Source: Nyssa sinensis (lineage: Eukaryota > Streptophyta > Magnoliopsida > Cornales > Nyssaceae). From it: a DNA stretch of 64,000 bases. This document shows positions 47,585 to 60,765 of this stretch, piece by piece (the stretch's first letter is position 1; every line of letters starts with the position of its first letter). Both the position numbers and the translations under genes were made by a program. Where the stretch lies: the NCBI GenBank assembly GCA_008638375.1, contig CM018032.1, positions 39,805,355 through 39,869,354 on the forward strand, in the 5' to 3' direction. Under the pieces are notes generated by a model. It had not been told where the DNA came from. It saw nothing but the letters and a program-made list of their open reading frames with translations, and searched no databases.

Positions 47585-47834
47585 ATGACTTGAAGGCTAG
47601 ATATACAGGTTTTAAATGTAGCATTGTTGTTGTACATTATATATATATATATATGAATGAGAATGAGATAAACCTTGGTTGACAAATGTTCATGAAAATT
47701 TCCATCTAACTTATGCCTTCCTCATATACCCATGCTTCATTTTCTTCTTGTCTCTACTTATTTTCAATTTAAATTCAGCCCAACAATCTGATTTTGTTAA
47801 TGGATATCGATGGAGAAATCTACTATCTATTATA

Positions 47835-47870
<36 letters not shown>

Positions 47871-48286
47871 CATGTTCTAGTGTATGTGTGGTGTTGATGC
47901 ACCACACCCGTCCTATACCATTTTAACCATACATTATTGGTTATATCTTGATCTTATTATGATATCTTCCAAAATCATCATGTTCTAAATAGCATACTTT
48001 TGCACAATTTGGTTTAAGGACCATAGTCTTCAAATATGTACACTTGCGTACGAGTTCACCCAAAATTGTTTATCTACTGATCCTCAATTAACACTAATTA
48101 GGCTTTGATATCAAATATTGGCCTTGTGGTCCAATTAAATAACTTATAACACGTGCACGTGCCTTTGTCTCCAATTTCATAATCTAATTGCCTCAATTAA
48201 ATTCCCCTTTGTCCATTTAGGGATAATCTCCAATTATAACTATCATTAGTCTTAATTATTCAATAATATTTAGTCAGAATGTTACA
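47243..48286 (-). repeat. Truncated 3' LTR of the short element
   Basis: Matches 49664-50444 plus 54208-54435: the same LELKKMLK-encoding stretch, CT run (47550-47580), AT run (47637-47656), AATTAAATAACTTAT block and terminal GTTACA. The tail present in the 5' LTR (49126-49663) is missing. Confidence 0.75.
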
Positions 48287-49125
48287 TTCTCCCCTCCTTA
48301 AAAAGAGTTTTGCCCCCCCAAAACTCAGTTTACCTTATGGGAAAAATACTCGTACTCTACTTCATTAGTCATGCTTCCACTGTGCAACTCTGATACTATC
48401 TTTCTTAGCTATAAATCCTTTATGAATTCTCTTAAAGAATTCAGTTGACTAATTTGCAATGTCATCCTCTTAGATTTATCTTTGTCTTGACTAACTTTAT
48501 TCGTGGGTCATTGACAACTATCTTATAAGGCTTCGTGCAATTAAGTCTTTACAATTTTGGATATCCACCCTTTTTAGCAAATTTGAAGCATTTGGTGCTA
48601 TACACACATAATTTCACATCTCATTGTTCATACTCTTGTTAACCCATCATAAAGGGTTTTTTTGTCTTATTTATATCCGTAGAGGTTCAAATACTCTTTA
48701 GTTTGTATCAACCTTCATTCTTTCACAACTATTTGTGACCATCAGTCATTATCTATACTCTACCATTCTTGGTTGGATAAGAAGTATTGTGTATGCCCTT
48801 AGCTTCTTAGTCACATAATGGTTTCACGACTCACCATCTATAACCTAGGGTTTAATCACATTTCAGCACCTACCACCATTCTTTCAGTTATATCTTACTA
48901 TTAGTTATCATTCTTCTTAATGTTCCCTAGGTTCAATCGACCTAAGTTTCAGGTAGTTCCTACTCTCTCAAAGACTGCTGGAACCTATATTAAATACTTG
49001 CCTAAGTTATGGTGACCTAAGGTCAGACTTTCTAACTCTTATTTGTTATTTTTGACTCTAGTAACCCCTAATCTACAAGTTCCTAGTCCATCAAGGATTA
49101 TTGAACCTAGAGCTCTAATACCAAT
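48287..49125 (-). other. Internal region with PPT and primer site
   Basis: Minus-strand AAGGAGGGGAGAA directly precedes the 3' LTR start (polypurine tract, 48287-48302). TGGTATTAGAGC at 49123-49112, two bases from the 5' LTR end, is one base from the initiator-Met primer site. Between them I see no gag or pol motif and no ORF above 60 codons. Confidence 0.65.
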
Positions 49126-50035
49126 TGTCCCTTACCCATACTCCTATATGGACCAAGTTAGACCTAAACCTGATTTGACCTAACTCAAGGGCCAAAATTG
49201 TTCATTTTCATCCCCGCTACTAGGGTTATTTGTTCATATCAAAAAGCTAAAAACTTCAGGCCTATTTCAAGGAGTTTCAGAACTCCATTCAACCTCATTT
49301 CAGTTCCAAATGATTTCTGGGACATTAACTTACATTTTGGCATTTGATTTATGGATTGAATCAAGTCCTAGAGTTCGGTTCGATCTCCATTATCAAAACC
49401 TGTAACTCCATCGTACAAGTCCATTTCTGGACCATTTTTCTCGAGATTTGAACTATGATGATCCTCATTCAATAGAGAATCAGTCCTTGTTCAAAAATAC
49501 GAGCTTTAAGCTTGATCTAGGGATGACAATTTTTGGACCCTTAACTGTAAATGCAAATTTCTCTCTATTTTCTAAGTTGTTTTCAATAATTTTTTGATTT
49601 TCCTTATAACATGTACTTTAAGTTCCAACCATTCAAATTAAGTTTTGGTTTAGTCGAAACGTAACCCAGTTCCATGGTCCAATAATGGTGGTTCTGTTCA
49701 TTCTTAGGGTCTCCAATCCATACAGGTCTATTTTCCTAATATATTTCACATGTAAATCTCATTATATGCATATATAACTCATCAAATAGCATTAAACAAT
49801 AGGTTTTACAATTTTAAATTCTAGAGAGAGAAATGGATTTGAAGGTTACCTTCCATGACACCATTCTCTCTTTATCTTTGAGCATCTTCTTGAGCTCCAA
49901 TGGCTTACTGACATCCATCCTTAGCTTTAGGTTTGGTGCAGCATTACATGCATGCAGAATTATCTCTCTCTCTCTCTCTCTCTTTACATGACCTGAAGGT
50001 TGCATATATAGGCTGTAAATGCAGCATTGCTGTTG

Positions 50036-50072
<37 letters not shown>

Positions 50073-50444
50073 TGAGAATGAGATAAACATTGGCTGAAAA
50101 ATGTCTATAGAAATCTCCATTTGATTTGTGCCTCCCTCACACACCAATGCTTCATTATCTTCTTGTCTCTATTTATTTTCTAATTAAATTCAGCCCAACA
50201 ATTTAGTTTTGTTAGCGGGCATCTATGGAGAAATCCACTATCTACTATATATGTATGTATATGCATGTGTGTGTGTGGTGTTGGTGCATCACACCCATCC
50301 TATATCATATTGACCATACATTATTAGTCATGTCTTGATCTAATTATGATGTCTTTCAAAATCATCATATCCCAAATACCATACTAATGCATAATTTGGT
50401 TTAGAGACCATAGTCTTCAAATATGCACGCTTGCATACTAATTT

Positions 50445-52302
50445 TGTAACACCCACCTCCAGTGGATGGAAAAATTAGAGTAATGTAATGAAATATTATC
50501 AATTTAAGGGACTTATCAAATCTTTTTTAACATTGTTTGAAAACACAATCTCAATTAAGGTTAAAAGTTGACCTGACTATGGGTCAACCTGACCTAACCC
50601 AAGTCAATAAAGCTAGTTGGTCAGTGATCCATACAACACCAACCTAATGAGGGAATACATTATGCTAAAATTAAAAATTAATAAATAATATAATTATTTA
50701 TTCATTATAGAAAAATACCAAAAAAAAAAAAAACTATATAAAATGCAAAGAAAAATATGAAAAATTAATTCACATAAAATATGATCTAAAAATTTAATCA
50801 AGGGTCAAATACACACTCAACTGTGTACATATGTGTGTAAAATTATGTGAAAAAATAGGAGAAAATAAGAAGAAAATCTTAAAAATAAGAAAAAAAATCA
50901 TTTTCACCCACCATATGACTAGCACATGATGGGGAATGCTGCTACACACACTTAGAATGTGTTAATGGGTGTATATATGAATATATAAATATATAAATAT
51001 ATATAAAGAAATTAAAAACAACATAAAAAGATGAGGGAATTTAGAGAAGTGATTGAGTGAGCTGACCCCACTTAGAGCCCCCCATGTTATTGCACAGCCC
51101 CATACCCTTGAGCCCCTAATGTGATGTGAACTTCCTTAAACACTTGGAGCCAATGACCCAAGGTTATAAACAACTTCTTATAGACCTGACTTAGTCTGGT
51201 GAAAGTTGTGAGGAATATTAAGAGATTCGTGTGGAAGGAAGGCTCTAAAGCTATTGAAACAAAGAAGAAAATTCAAGAGAAAATTAGAAGTACCACCAAA
51301 TAGGTAAAGATTCAGATTCTTTTTATTCATTCCAGTTTCTGCATCTATTTGAGACTTAGTAAACCCTTTAAATGATGTTAGAACCCTCTTAAATGACAAG
51401 TTCAAAGTGAACTGCCATTAAAGGAAGCTTGAAACACTACCCAAAATTCAACTTGAAAGAAACCTGATATTAAGTTTGGGGACTTAAACTATATAAGCAA
51501 CGGTGCAAGAAAACCATTAGATCAAGTTCAAAAGCTTAAGAAAAGGCCATAAAAAAATGAAGTTGCAAGTTCAGCCATTAATGGACAACCTCTGAAACAG
51601 GCCTCAAACTCAACCCCATGAATAGGGAATGAAACCTTAGAACTCAATGAGCTCAACCAAGAAAACCACACCAAGAATGGACTTGAAATGACCCTTGAAT
51701 CGATCCATTTACAATGAGAACAATCAAACCCTAAAACCCTTACTTTGATCCATATTTGAAGCTCAAAACCAATGAAGTTCTCTAAGTTAGAACCCTAGGA
51801 GACGAATGGAACCAACCTTGAGCTTCAAATCAACCCAGAACTCTATGAAGTAAAGATTGAAAATTTTGGGTTACGCAGAGTGCTACAGTGCCTAGGACAG
51901 TTGGGGACGATCATCTCCCTAAGTCAACTCGTGCGTTGACTCGATCGAGTTGATTGAGTATTAATGACTGAGTTCAGGGCTAAGTTGACTCGGCCATTCA
52001 TCACCATTTAAGTAAACCAACACATTAATAGAATGGCATCATTTCACACTTTATAAAGCCTAAACTACGTCGTTTTAGTTTGGGTTTCAACCTTGTATCT
52101 CTATTTGGCCACAGGCTTAATAAGTCCAAATCAGAAGCAAAGAAATCCTATCCCAATTATTGAACCTTATCTGTTTGTTTCTAAAATAGTTTGAAAAATA
52201 AAGGGCACTTAAGGTGCCCAAGGTTCAAATGCATGACCTAAATCACATAACCTTGCTCTTAACCACTAAGCCATAGCTACTGGCTGTGCTCATGTGTAAC
52301 GG

Positions 52303-52338
<36 letters not shown>

Positions 52339-54202
52339 AAAAAAGTAACCTTATAGTTTCTCGATATTGCATGAATACCCCAAGTCAAAATCTTTTAATT
52401 TCAGTTATGCCCCTTTTAAATAGAAAAATAATAAATTGCTTCTTGTAATTATATTTAGGCCCCAAAGCTTCATTTAAATTATAGTAGAGTTCAATTTATA
52501 AATAAATAAATTCAAAAACTTCCTTCTTAATTAGGAAAATGATTATTCTAAACTAGAAAATTCTAAAAATTGTACTACGTTCCCTAGATTCCCAGTAAAT
52601 TATAAAAGTGTCAAAATGGTTTTTTACCCTTAAACAAATGCAAAAATGACATATATATCCCTAAAAACTATATTTAGCATAATTAATACTACATAAGACC
52701 AAACTAAGATCTGAAAAAGCCTATGTTAGTGTTCTTCAATGCCCCAGACCTAATAGAGGGGTCCATTTTAGCAAATGAATTTTTTAAATATATAAGCAAA
52801 GATCAGTAGGCACTTTTAATGCAACTTTATACCTTTAGTTAAACAGGTAAATGAATACCAAAAATTTTGAAACTTCATACTTAAGCTTTTATGACTATTC
52901 CAAAATCAATGACTGAGTTCGTTATGTCAAATGAAACTCGTAAAGTATAGGTCCTAAAGAAATGCACCCTTTAAGAAATATTTAATGAACGTTAATCACT
53001 TCGATAGGACCCATATAAGCTATGGACAATAGAGAATGGAAAAAAAGGATTGAACGAAGAAAACGAATGATAGCGAGGAGATTCGAGGTAGTTAGTTGGA
53101 ACCCCTTCGTCATCAAGACACCTATTGTCCTTATGGGAAACATGAAGAGATGAGGATTTACCCGAGCACAGTTTGAGAACGAGAAAAACGTGGGTGACAA
53201 CTTTCTAGAAGTAGAGTCACTTGGCAACAAATAATGTGACAGTGGCTACAAGGATGCCATAAAAGAACCCAAGTAAGGACAGAATGCTAAGTACCAAGTG
53301 AGTAACCCAAAATCTTGAAATGGAAACGTTTCATTAAGTACAGTTCTTACAGTTTTACGATACTACATGCAATACATTTACAACCTTATAATACTATATC
53401 AAACGTTTTAATTGCATGCCTTTATCAACGTATCCTTAAATGTTTTATATGATATGGATAATTTAACGAAAAGTTTTGCCAGCATGTCTTTAGCATGAAA
53501 TTATTTGTCATACAATGTTCATGACAAATAGTCATGCTTGGTTGGGGGGTTAAGCCAAATTTTGTAGGCCTAGAGGTCTAAACTACACTTAGTTGTCGAG
53601 GTGACAACTCATGATAAAGTTAAAGAAAGACTGGCATATATCATTTCATCATACTACTTTCAATTACAACATCATGACTATTATGATTTATCTGCAAAAC
53701 TATAAGATTATAAGTGCTAGTGACTTTTAATACAAATTCTCTTAATTGCTATCCATGAAAGTTTATGAAATGGGTTTTCTCTAAAAACCACAACAGGGAA
53801 CTCTAGTTATCCACGAGCTTTTCATAAAGCTCACAGTATTTTTATCCTATATATTTCAAGAGAAAGCTCAGATAGCGTAGCCTAGGAAGGAAGATTTAGT
53901 TACAGCTCTTTTGGAAGATCGATAACTTTTGGCTAGAATAGTATCTTTTGTAGAGAAAATCAAAAAGAAATTTTCAAGCTGTAATTTTCAAATATTGTTA
54001 ATAATTCAATATTTAGTTGTGCTCAACCATGATTCAGTTTTTGCAGTTTTATAAATATGATTACACAGAACATATTTACCAGTCAAGCGGCGTTCGGTTG
54101 GACACGTCATCAATGTATTATATAAGAGTTAGTATATTGACGAAGTGCCTAACTGGCCGGTCACTATCCCTAATCCTCATAGGGTGAGTCTGTGATATGA
54201 CA
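50445..54202 (-). mobile_element. Solo LTR, 3.76 kb, nested in the 5' LTR of the short element
   Basis: On the minus strand it starts TGTCATATCACAGACTCACCC (54202 downward) and ends AGGTGGGTGTTACA (50445). Flanks AATTT (50440-50444) and AATTC (54203-54207) match at four of five. Removing it restores the sequence seen uninterrupted in the paralogous 3' LTR near 48055. It contains one tRNA-like module and an AT microsatellite (52307-52334). Confidence 0.85.
52215..52280 (-). other. tRNA-like module in the 50445 LTR
   Basis: Minus-strand A-box TGGCTTAGTGG (52273-52263) and B-box-like CATTTGAACCT (52230-52220), about 1.95 kb from the LTR start. The AT microsatellite lies just upstream of it in the same strand sense. 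Confidence 0.5.
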
Positions 54203-54435
54203 AATTCACTCGAAATTGCCTATGTTTCAATCCTTTATTAATACTAATTAGACTTTGACATCAAATATTGACCTTGTCGTCCAATTAAATAACTTATGGC
54301 ACACACATATGCCTTTGTCTCCAATTACATAATCTAATCGTCTCAATTAAATTGCTCATTGTCCATTTAGGGCTAGTCACCACTAATAATTGTATTAGTC
54401 TTAATTACCTAATAATATTGGGTTGAGATGTTACA

Positions 54436-54717
54436 AACAATTTTCTAAATCATCTACTATAAATATCAATATCAAGCCTAATATGACTACCAAGATTGAG
54501 TTTTTTGGTTCGTTGATATACCATCGAAGTTGATCAAATAAAAGTGCCTCATCTCTATAAAGTTGTAACGTTGCTTTCTTAACCCCCATCCATGCGTGAA
54601 GGTAACTGATATTAAGACCACAATTCTCTTTAAAGTCCTGAACCGTATCAATAGGTCAAGTAAGCGACCTTCCATAAACTTGGTCAAGTATGACGGCTCC
54701 AACCAACTCATAACTAA
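54436..54717 (-). pseudogene. Mutator-like (MULE) transposase fragment, tentative
   Basis: The minus-strand frame reads DFKENCGLNISYLHAWMGVKKA, then DQLRWYINEP, with a stop upstream. It resembles the MULE N-terminal pattern with Y-x-I-x-Y-x-x-A-W-x-x-K-x-x-A. Cut by LTR sequence on both sides. Too short for certainty. Confidence 0.5.
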
Positions 54718-56650
54718 TTTCATGACCCGTAACCCGTCCTGTGCGAATCAAAGGCCCGCGACCGGGGGCAGCGGCCCGCTAAGCCATCCTCATCCAAAAG
54801 ATCTCAAACACTAATTAAATAATCATTAATTTCATGTCATGTCATTAGTTAATTTAGTGTCATCATCAGAGTATAGTTGTACATGCCAAAATAAAAGTAA
54901 GTGTTTGGTTTACAGATCATCCAATACAAAAACATACCTAAAACGTGGACACATAGGAGAACTAAGACTACACTACACTTAGTCTATTACAATGATAGCA
55001 AAAGCATCCACCATACTTACAAAAGGACAATGATAGCAAAAGCGTCCACCATCCATGCGTCTACTCAATGTGTACGCTTGATGGTCCTTCTGTAATTTGT
55101 TATCCTGAAAAAAAAGTGACATAACTGGAGTGAGCTAACTTAGCCCAGTAAGTAAATTCTCTCACTTTGCCATGGGTTAGAGTTAGTCCAAAAAGAAGGA
55201 TATGAACAATAGCAAATAAGGATATTATATCACAATAGTCAGTCACCAAAAATGTGAATCAATAGAAATGACTCGTAGGTCCAAAAGGCACATCCCAAGC
55301 TAGAATAAAAAAAATTGACGATAGAGATTAGCCTATATAAAAATTAGCTGCCACAATCACAAGATAGCAATTCAAATCCAAATATAGGCAAGCAAGCATA
55401 TCAACAATCAAATAGTATATTAACAGATAATCCAAGGATAGGCTCACAAGGCGTATCAATATCCAAAGAATACATCATCAAATATATTCAAAGATAGGCT
55501 TGCAAGGCATATCAATAATCCAAGAGTGCATCATTAGAATATCAATAAACAATATAAGATACTAACAAAATAAATGTTGTCAGAAATAGGGCCCGGCTAC
55601 CCCCAAAAGTGCTCATCCAGGTTCACCTCACTATCGGGCTTCTGAATAGCACTAGAGCTCTTTATTACATATCATGTCCTCCATGGACTAAGTGTTGGGT
55701 TTATTCCCAATCACCGGCCTATAGGCCCAAAAACATCTATGAATCAGATGGACGTTGTGACAGATCACAACTCCAAGCACTCATAATAATATCATGATCA
55801 TCAAAATTCCACAGGCGACGTACATATTTGTGAAATAACAAATTCTCAACAGTGAGAGGCATAGCAAATTTTTAATATCCAAGCAAAGTATAGAAATAAA
55901 CAAGTAATCACATTAGGATATTGATAATCAAATTCTCAACAAATCCACAAGGTAGAATAGGTATCAAATTGTGAAAATCAATAATAGTCAGGTATGTATG
56001 GAATACAAATTGGCAGCAGTGGTAAAATAAAACTATGACATGGCTAGGAATTACCACATGTTAAAGTTTGGGTTTACTTACCTCAAAATAGTCCTTCCTC
56101 CATTCTAGAGGAAATCAAACTTCATTTTCCTTCCTTTTTAATGTCCTTATAAACTAGAAAATATTATTAAGTTCAATATCATTCATAGACTTAATCTGAT
56201 TTTATTAATAAATCTATAATCTTTTAGTCTCACGCAGTCATATTTTAAGTCTATGGATCTATTTACTCCCCCTCTTGGTCCCATCGTTGTACTATTACGG
56301 TGTCTTAAAAATAGCCCATTTCATATAGCAGTATTTTAAATATTTTATTTGGCAAAAAAAACTCCGTCGTTGAGTCTAGAACATTGAAAAACTTTAAGGT
56401 ACATATTCTCATAATTTTTGAAGGTCGTTCGGTATCTTCATTTGGCCTTTAGGACTTTTTGGGATTAGCCCAGATTGTCCGTTCACATTTTTTGAGATTT
56501 TATTTTGTAATTTAGGACTTCGCCATTGAGTCTAGAATGCCCAAAAATGTTGGGTTAGACTACCTTTTTATTTTATTCAGACATCGAGAATAATTTTCTA
56601 ATTTAATTATATTATTTTATATTATATATTTATTTAGGTATTATTTTAAC

Positions 56651-56740
56651 CAAGTGCCTCAGTGGCACAGTAGTTCGCACATGTGGGTTAAGTTTCACAC
56701 ACACGCACATGCCAGGGGTTTGACACCCATTGGTTGTAGC
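56651..56740 (+). other. tRNA-like module in the 54718 LTR
   Basis: TGGCACAGTAG at 56663-56673 (A-box-like) and GGTTTGACACC at 56717-56727 (B-box-like), about 1.95 kb from the LTR start. Clearly related to the module at 59224-59310 (shared AAGTGCCTCAGTGGCA). Confidence 0.55.
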
Positions 56741-59223
56741 TTTTATATTTTGTTTTGACTTTTAGAAAACCAAACAACGGATAAGGGCTTTAAACATAGA
56801 TAGGGTATTCTTGTTCAGAATAAGGTTATTAAATTAATTCCCTATCCGTGTAGCCAAACACCCCAATTATATTTTAAATTAAACCTAAAACTACGCCATC
56901 TTGAAATAACCGCAACTGGGCCTGGGCAGGTTCTGACCCAAACCTGAAACCGACCTAAATTGACCCAAACACTGTTCTTCTTCTCCGGCGAGGGTTCCAG
57001 TGCCTTCTCCAACGTCGGCTACTGTCTCTAATGGAATTTTGGCATGTTTTCAATGGGGTTCAAACCCTCTTCTTATGAGGATTCCATCTATGGTTTCCAA
57101 TTTTGTATTTGATAACCCCTTAAACTCGAAACAAGGACTTACAATCGGGCTCCAGCAAGGGCCTGACTTTCTAGCGAGGTATTCATCTCCTATTTCGTGG
57201 TTTTTTAGCCACTATTTTGGCCCCATTTTCATCCTATGTGTCACGACCTAAAACCCACCCTATATGGATTAGGGGCAACGACTGATACTACCAGATGGAT
57301 AGGCCGTACAGAATCAAATGAATTGCACAAAAGTGATAAATAAATTTTTCTTTCTTTCATTTAATAAATCATAAATCATTGAATCATTTAATATGGAACC
57401 TACACCATTGCAATTCATCTGATCACAAACTAAACTCCAATAACCATCAATCAAATATCTCCAAGTACCATTTCGATCATTTTTGTAATTCACTAATCAA
57501 GTCTAACATCTCTACCAATGATGCAATATTACAAATATCTATTATTTAAATCATCCTTACCAGAGTACATATTCAAATCATGACTTGGAGTTCACATCAT
57601 TAATATTGCTCACAAGCACGCCAGTAGCTCCACTAGTCGCCTCATTTTGTTCTTCCTTATAAAGCTATCTGAAAAATAGTTATAGACATAGAGTGAGCTA
57701 ACTTAGCTCAGTAAGTAAACTCCTCGCTTTTCCATGGGTCAAGGTTAGTCCAAAAGAAAGATAAAGGACAATAGGAAGCAAAGGATAATATCACAATAGC
57801 ATGCGAAGGATAGAACATCACAGTAACCAGTCACTATGTATGTGAATCCATAAAATGACCCATAGGTCCCAAAGGCACATCCCAAGGTAGAATAACAAAT
57901 CAATAATAGGGATCGACCTGTACAATAAATAGCTGCCACAATAACAAGTTGACAATTTGAGTCCAAAGATAGGCAAGCAAGCATATCATCAATCAAATAA
58001 TATGTCAACAAATAATCCAAGAACAAGCTCACAAGTCATATCCGTAATCAAAGAGTACATCATCAACATATCCAAGGATAGGCTTGCAAAGCATATCAAT
58101 GATCCATAAGTGCATCATCAAAATATCAATAAACGATATAAAATATTAACAGAACAGATGTTGTCACATATAGGGCCCGGCATATCCTGAAAAGCGCTCA
58201 TCCAGTTCCACCCTACTATCGAGCTAGTGGATAGCACTAGAGCTCTGTACATATATTATGTCCTCTAAAGACTAAGTGTTGGGCATCATTCCCAAACACT
58301 GACCCGTAGGTCCACAAGCATCCGTAAATCAAATGGACATTATGACAGATCACAACCCCAGGCACTCATCATAATATCTTGATCATCAAAATTCTACAGG
58401 TGATGTACATATTTGTGGAATAGCAAATTCTCAACAGTGGGAGGTATTATTTTCCAATATCCAAGCAAGTATAGAAATGGAAAAATAATAACATGAGGAT
58501 ATTGGCAATCAAATTCTCAACAATTCTATGATATAGGACAAACATCAAATTATGGATATCATTAATGACAAGTGTATATGGATTACAAATTGGCAGTATC
58601 AAGGAAATAAATTGTGTCATGGCTAAGAATACCACATGCTAGAGTTTGGGTTTACTTACTTCACAATAGCTTTTCCTCATTTCACGAGGAATCAGACTTC
58701 TTTTTCCTTTCCCTTGGAAGATCCTATAAATCAGGAAATATTATTCAGTATCCATAAACTTAACCTAATTTTATTTATAAATTTTTTGTCATTAAATCTC
58801 ATGCGTCATATTTTTAGTCTATGGGCTTATTTTCCCCCTCTTGGTAGCATTGTCGTATTTTTAGTGTCCTAAAAATAGTCCATTTCATGTTTCAATATTT
58901 TAGATATTTAATTTGGCAAAACAGACTCCATCGTTGAGTCTAAAATGTCGAAAAGCTCTAAAGTACATATTTTCATAATTTTTGGGGGTCTTTAGTATCA
59001 TTATTTGGCCTTCAGGATATTTTTAAAATTAATCCAATTTGTCCGTTCACATTTTTTGATATTTAATTTCGTAATTTGGACTCCGCCATTGAGTCTGGAA
59101 TACCCAAAAATGTTGGGTTACACTGCCTTTTACTTTATTCAGACGTTGAGAATATTTTATTAATATAAATTAATGAAATTATTTTATTTTATATTATGAA
59201 TTTATTTAGGCGTTATTTTAATT

Positions 59224-59310
59224 AAGTGCCTCAGTGGCATAGTGGTTCGTACATGTGGGTTTAGGGTTTACACGCACACACAGTTGGGGGTTCAAATCTT
59301 GCTAACCGCA
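59224..59310 (+). other. tRNA-like module in the 57239 LTR
   Basis: TGGCATAGTGG at 59235-59245 and GGTTCAAATCT at 59289-59299, about 2.0 kb from the LTR start. Flanks match those of the module at 56651-56740. Confidence 0.55.
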
Positions 59311-60589
59311 ACTTCTTATATTTTTCTTGATTTATTGTAAGCCAAACAGTGGACAAGGCTAAACCAATGATAGGATATTTCTAGGTCTGAACAGGTTTAT
59401 CAAAATTGGGGATTACTATACCTGTTGCCAAACAGCCCCAAACTGATTTAAATTTAAAAACCCAAACCTTTTACGACATCGTTCCACTTACCCACTTGTG
59501 CGGTCGGGCAGGTTCCGACTCGAACCCGAAACCAACCCAACCCAAATAGGTCTTCATCTCCCCCTTTTTTTGGTGACATTCTAGCGCCAGTCACCAAATC
59601 TGTAAAAATCTTTAATTTTTAACTTATTTTTCCTACTGTTTTAATTCTATTTTTTTATCTTAAATAAGTCCCCATCAATATTAGGACCATTAGGGTTAAA
59701 CTTAGCCCTTTAGATTGCAATAATTGGACAATTTTTCTCTGATTCACATTTTTCCAGCCACCATGAAAATTTCATTGTTTCTCTCTCATTTCTCCACCAA
59801 AATGACTCATTTTTGGACCATTGTGTTCCATAGCTCAAGGGCTACAACTCCATGGCTTTAAAATGATGTTTTACGTTCATTTTCTAAGTTGGCCAATTAT
59901 TCCCTAAACTAGTAACTCTCTATTAAATGTTCATTTCTGGGCCAAAACGTGCGATTTATGCTTCTTTGTGATCCATTTCTAGTCTAGATTTGGTCCCCGA
60001 TCACCAAACATCATTTGGCTTAAGTCGAAAGCTTGAGCCAGTTTAAAGCTATTGTCAATGGCAGTTTTAGGTTTCTTAGGGTTTTCCTCACTAGTTTTCT
60101 CCTATTTCACATTAGGTTGATCTACATTAACTTTAAAACACATTTAAGACTAGAGATGACAGTAACCTACCTGTTTTGGCCTTCTTTGTCATTTTCTCCC
60201 TTTGGACCTCAATTTCTCTCACTGTCCACTGCTCTGCCTTTTTTCATTCTGTGGCCTCCATTTTCTTCTTCCTTGTCATGCCCCAAATTTTCATAAACCT
60301 GAGGTGTGAATGAAAATAATAAAATTAAAGAATTAAATTATTATATTTGTTTTTAATTAGTTTTTACTTGTTAATCTCCAAGATCATGTCTTATAATGGC
60401 TTAAAGTGTAGGCTAAACATAGTCTAGGTGTTTTCATAATCCAACTTCAAGGTGGTGACCAAGCATAGTCCAAATGGTTGCTTAGCATAGCCTAAAATGA
60501 TGACAAAGTATAGTCAAGGTTAGTGGCCCAATCTAGCCTAAGTAAAGGTCAAATATTTTCCTAAGTAGTGACTAAACATGGTCCCAAAG

Positions 60590-60765
60590 GGTGGCCAAAT
60601 ATGGCTCATAAGGGTGGCCAAACATGGCCTAAAAGAGTGGCCAAACATGGCCCAAAAGGGTGGCCAAACATAGCCTAGGGATTGGCCAAACATGGCCCAA
60701 GGTGATTGGCCTAACATGGCCTAGGGGTTGGCCAAACATGGCCTAAGGCAAGTGGCCAAAGGTTG
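60590..60765. repeat. Short tandem array of GGCCAAACATGGCC
   Basis: Seven or so units of about 22-25 bp built on TGGCCAAACATGGCC(T/C)A, with weaker related units (CTAAACATAGTC, CCAAGCATAGTCC) back to about 60410. Each core carries GGCC on both sides of a six-base spacer. A GC-rich patch follows (60770-60840). Confidence 0.85.

Larger units (their letters stand above)
47243..54435 (-). mobile_element. Short non-autonomous LTR element on the minus strand
   Basis: 5' LTR 49126-54435 (about 1.55 kb once the nested solo LTR is removed), primer site 49112-49123, internal region of only about 0.8 kb, polypurine tract 48287-48302, and 3' LTR from 48286 down to about 47243, where it is truncated against Copia sequence. 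The LTR start reads TGTAACAT(C/T)CTxAxxxAATATT in both copies. No gag or pol was seen, so movement would depend on another element. Confidence 0.7.
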
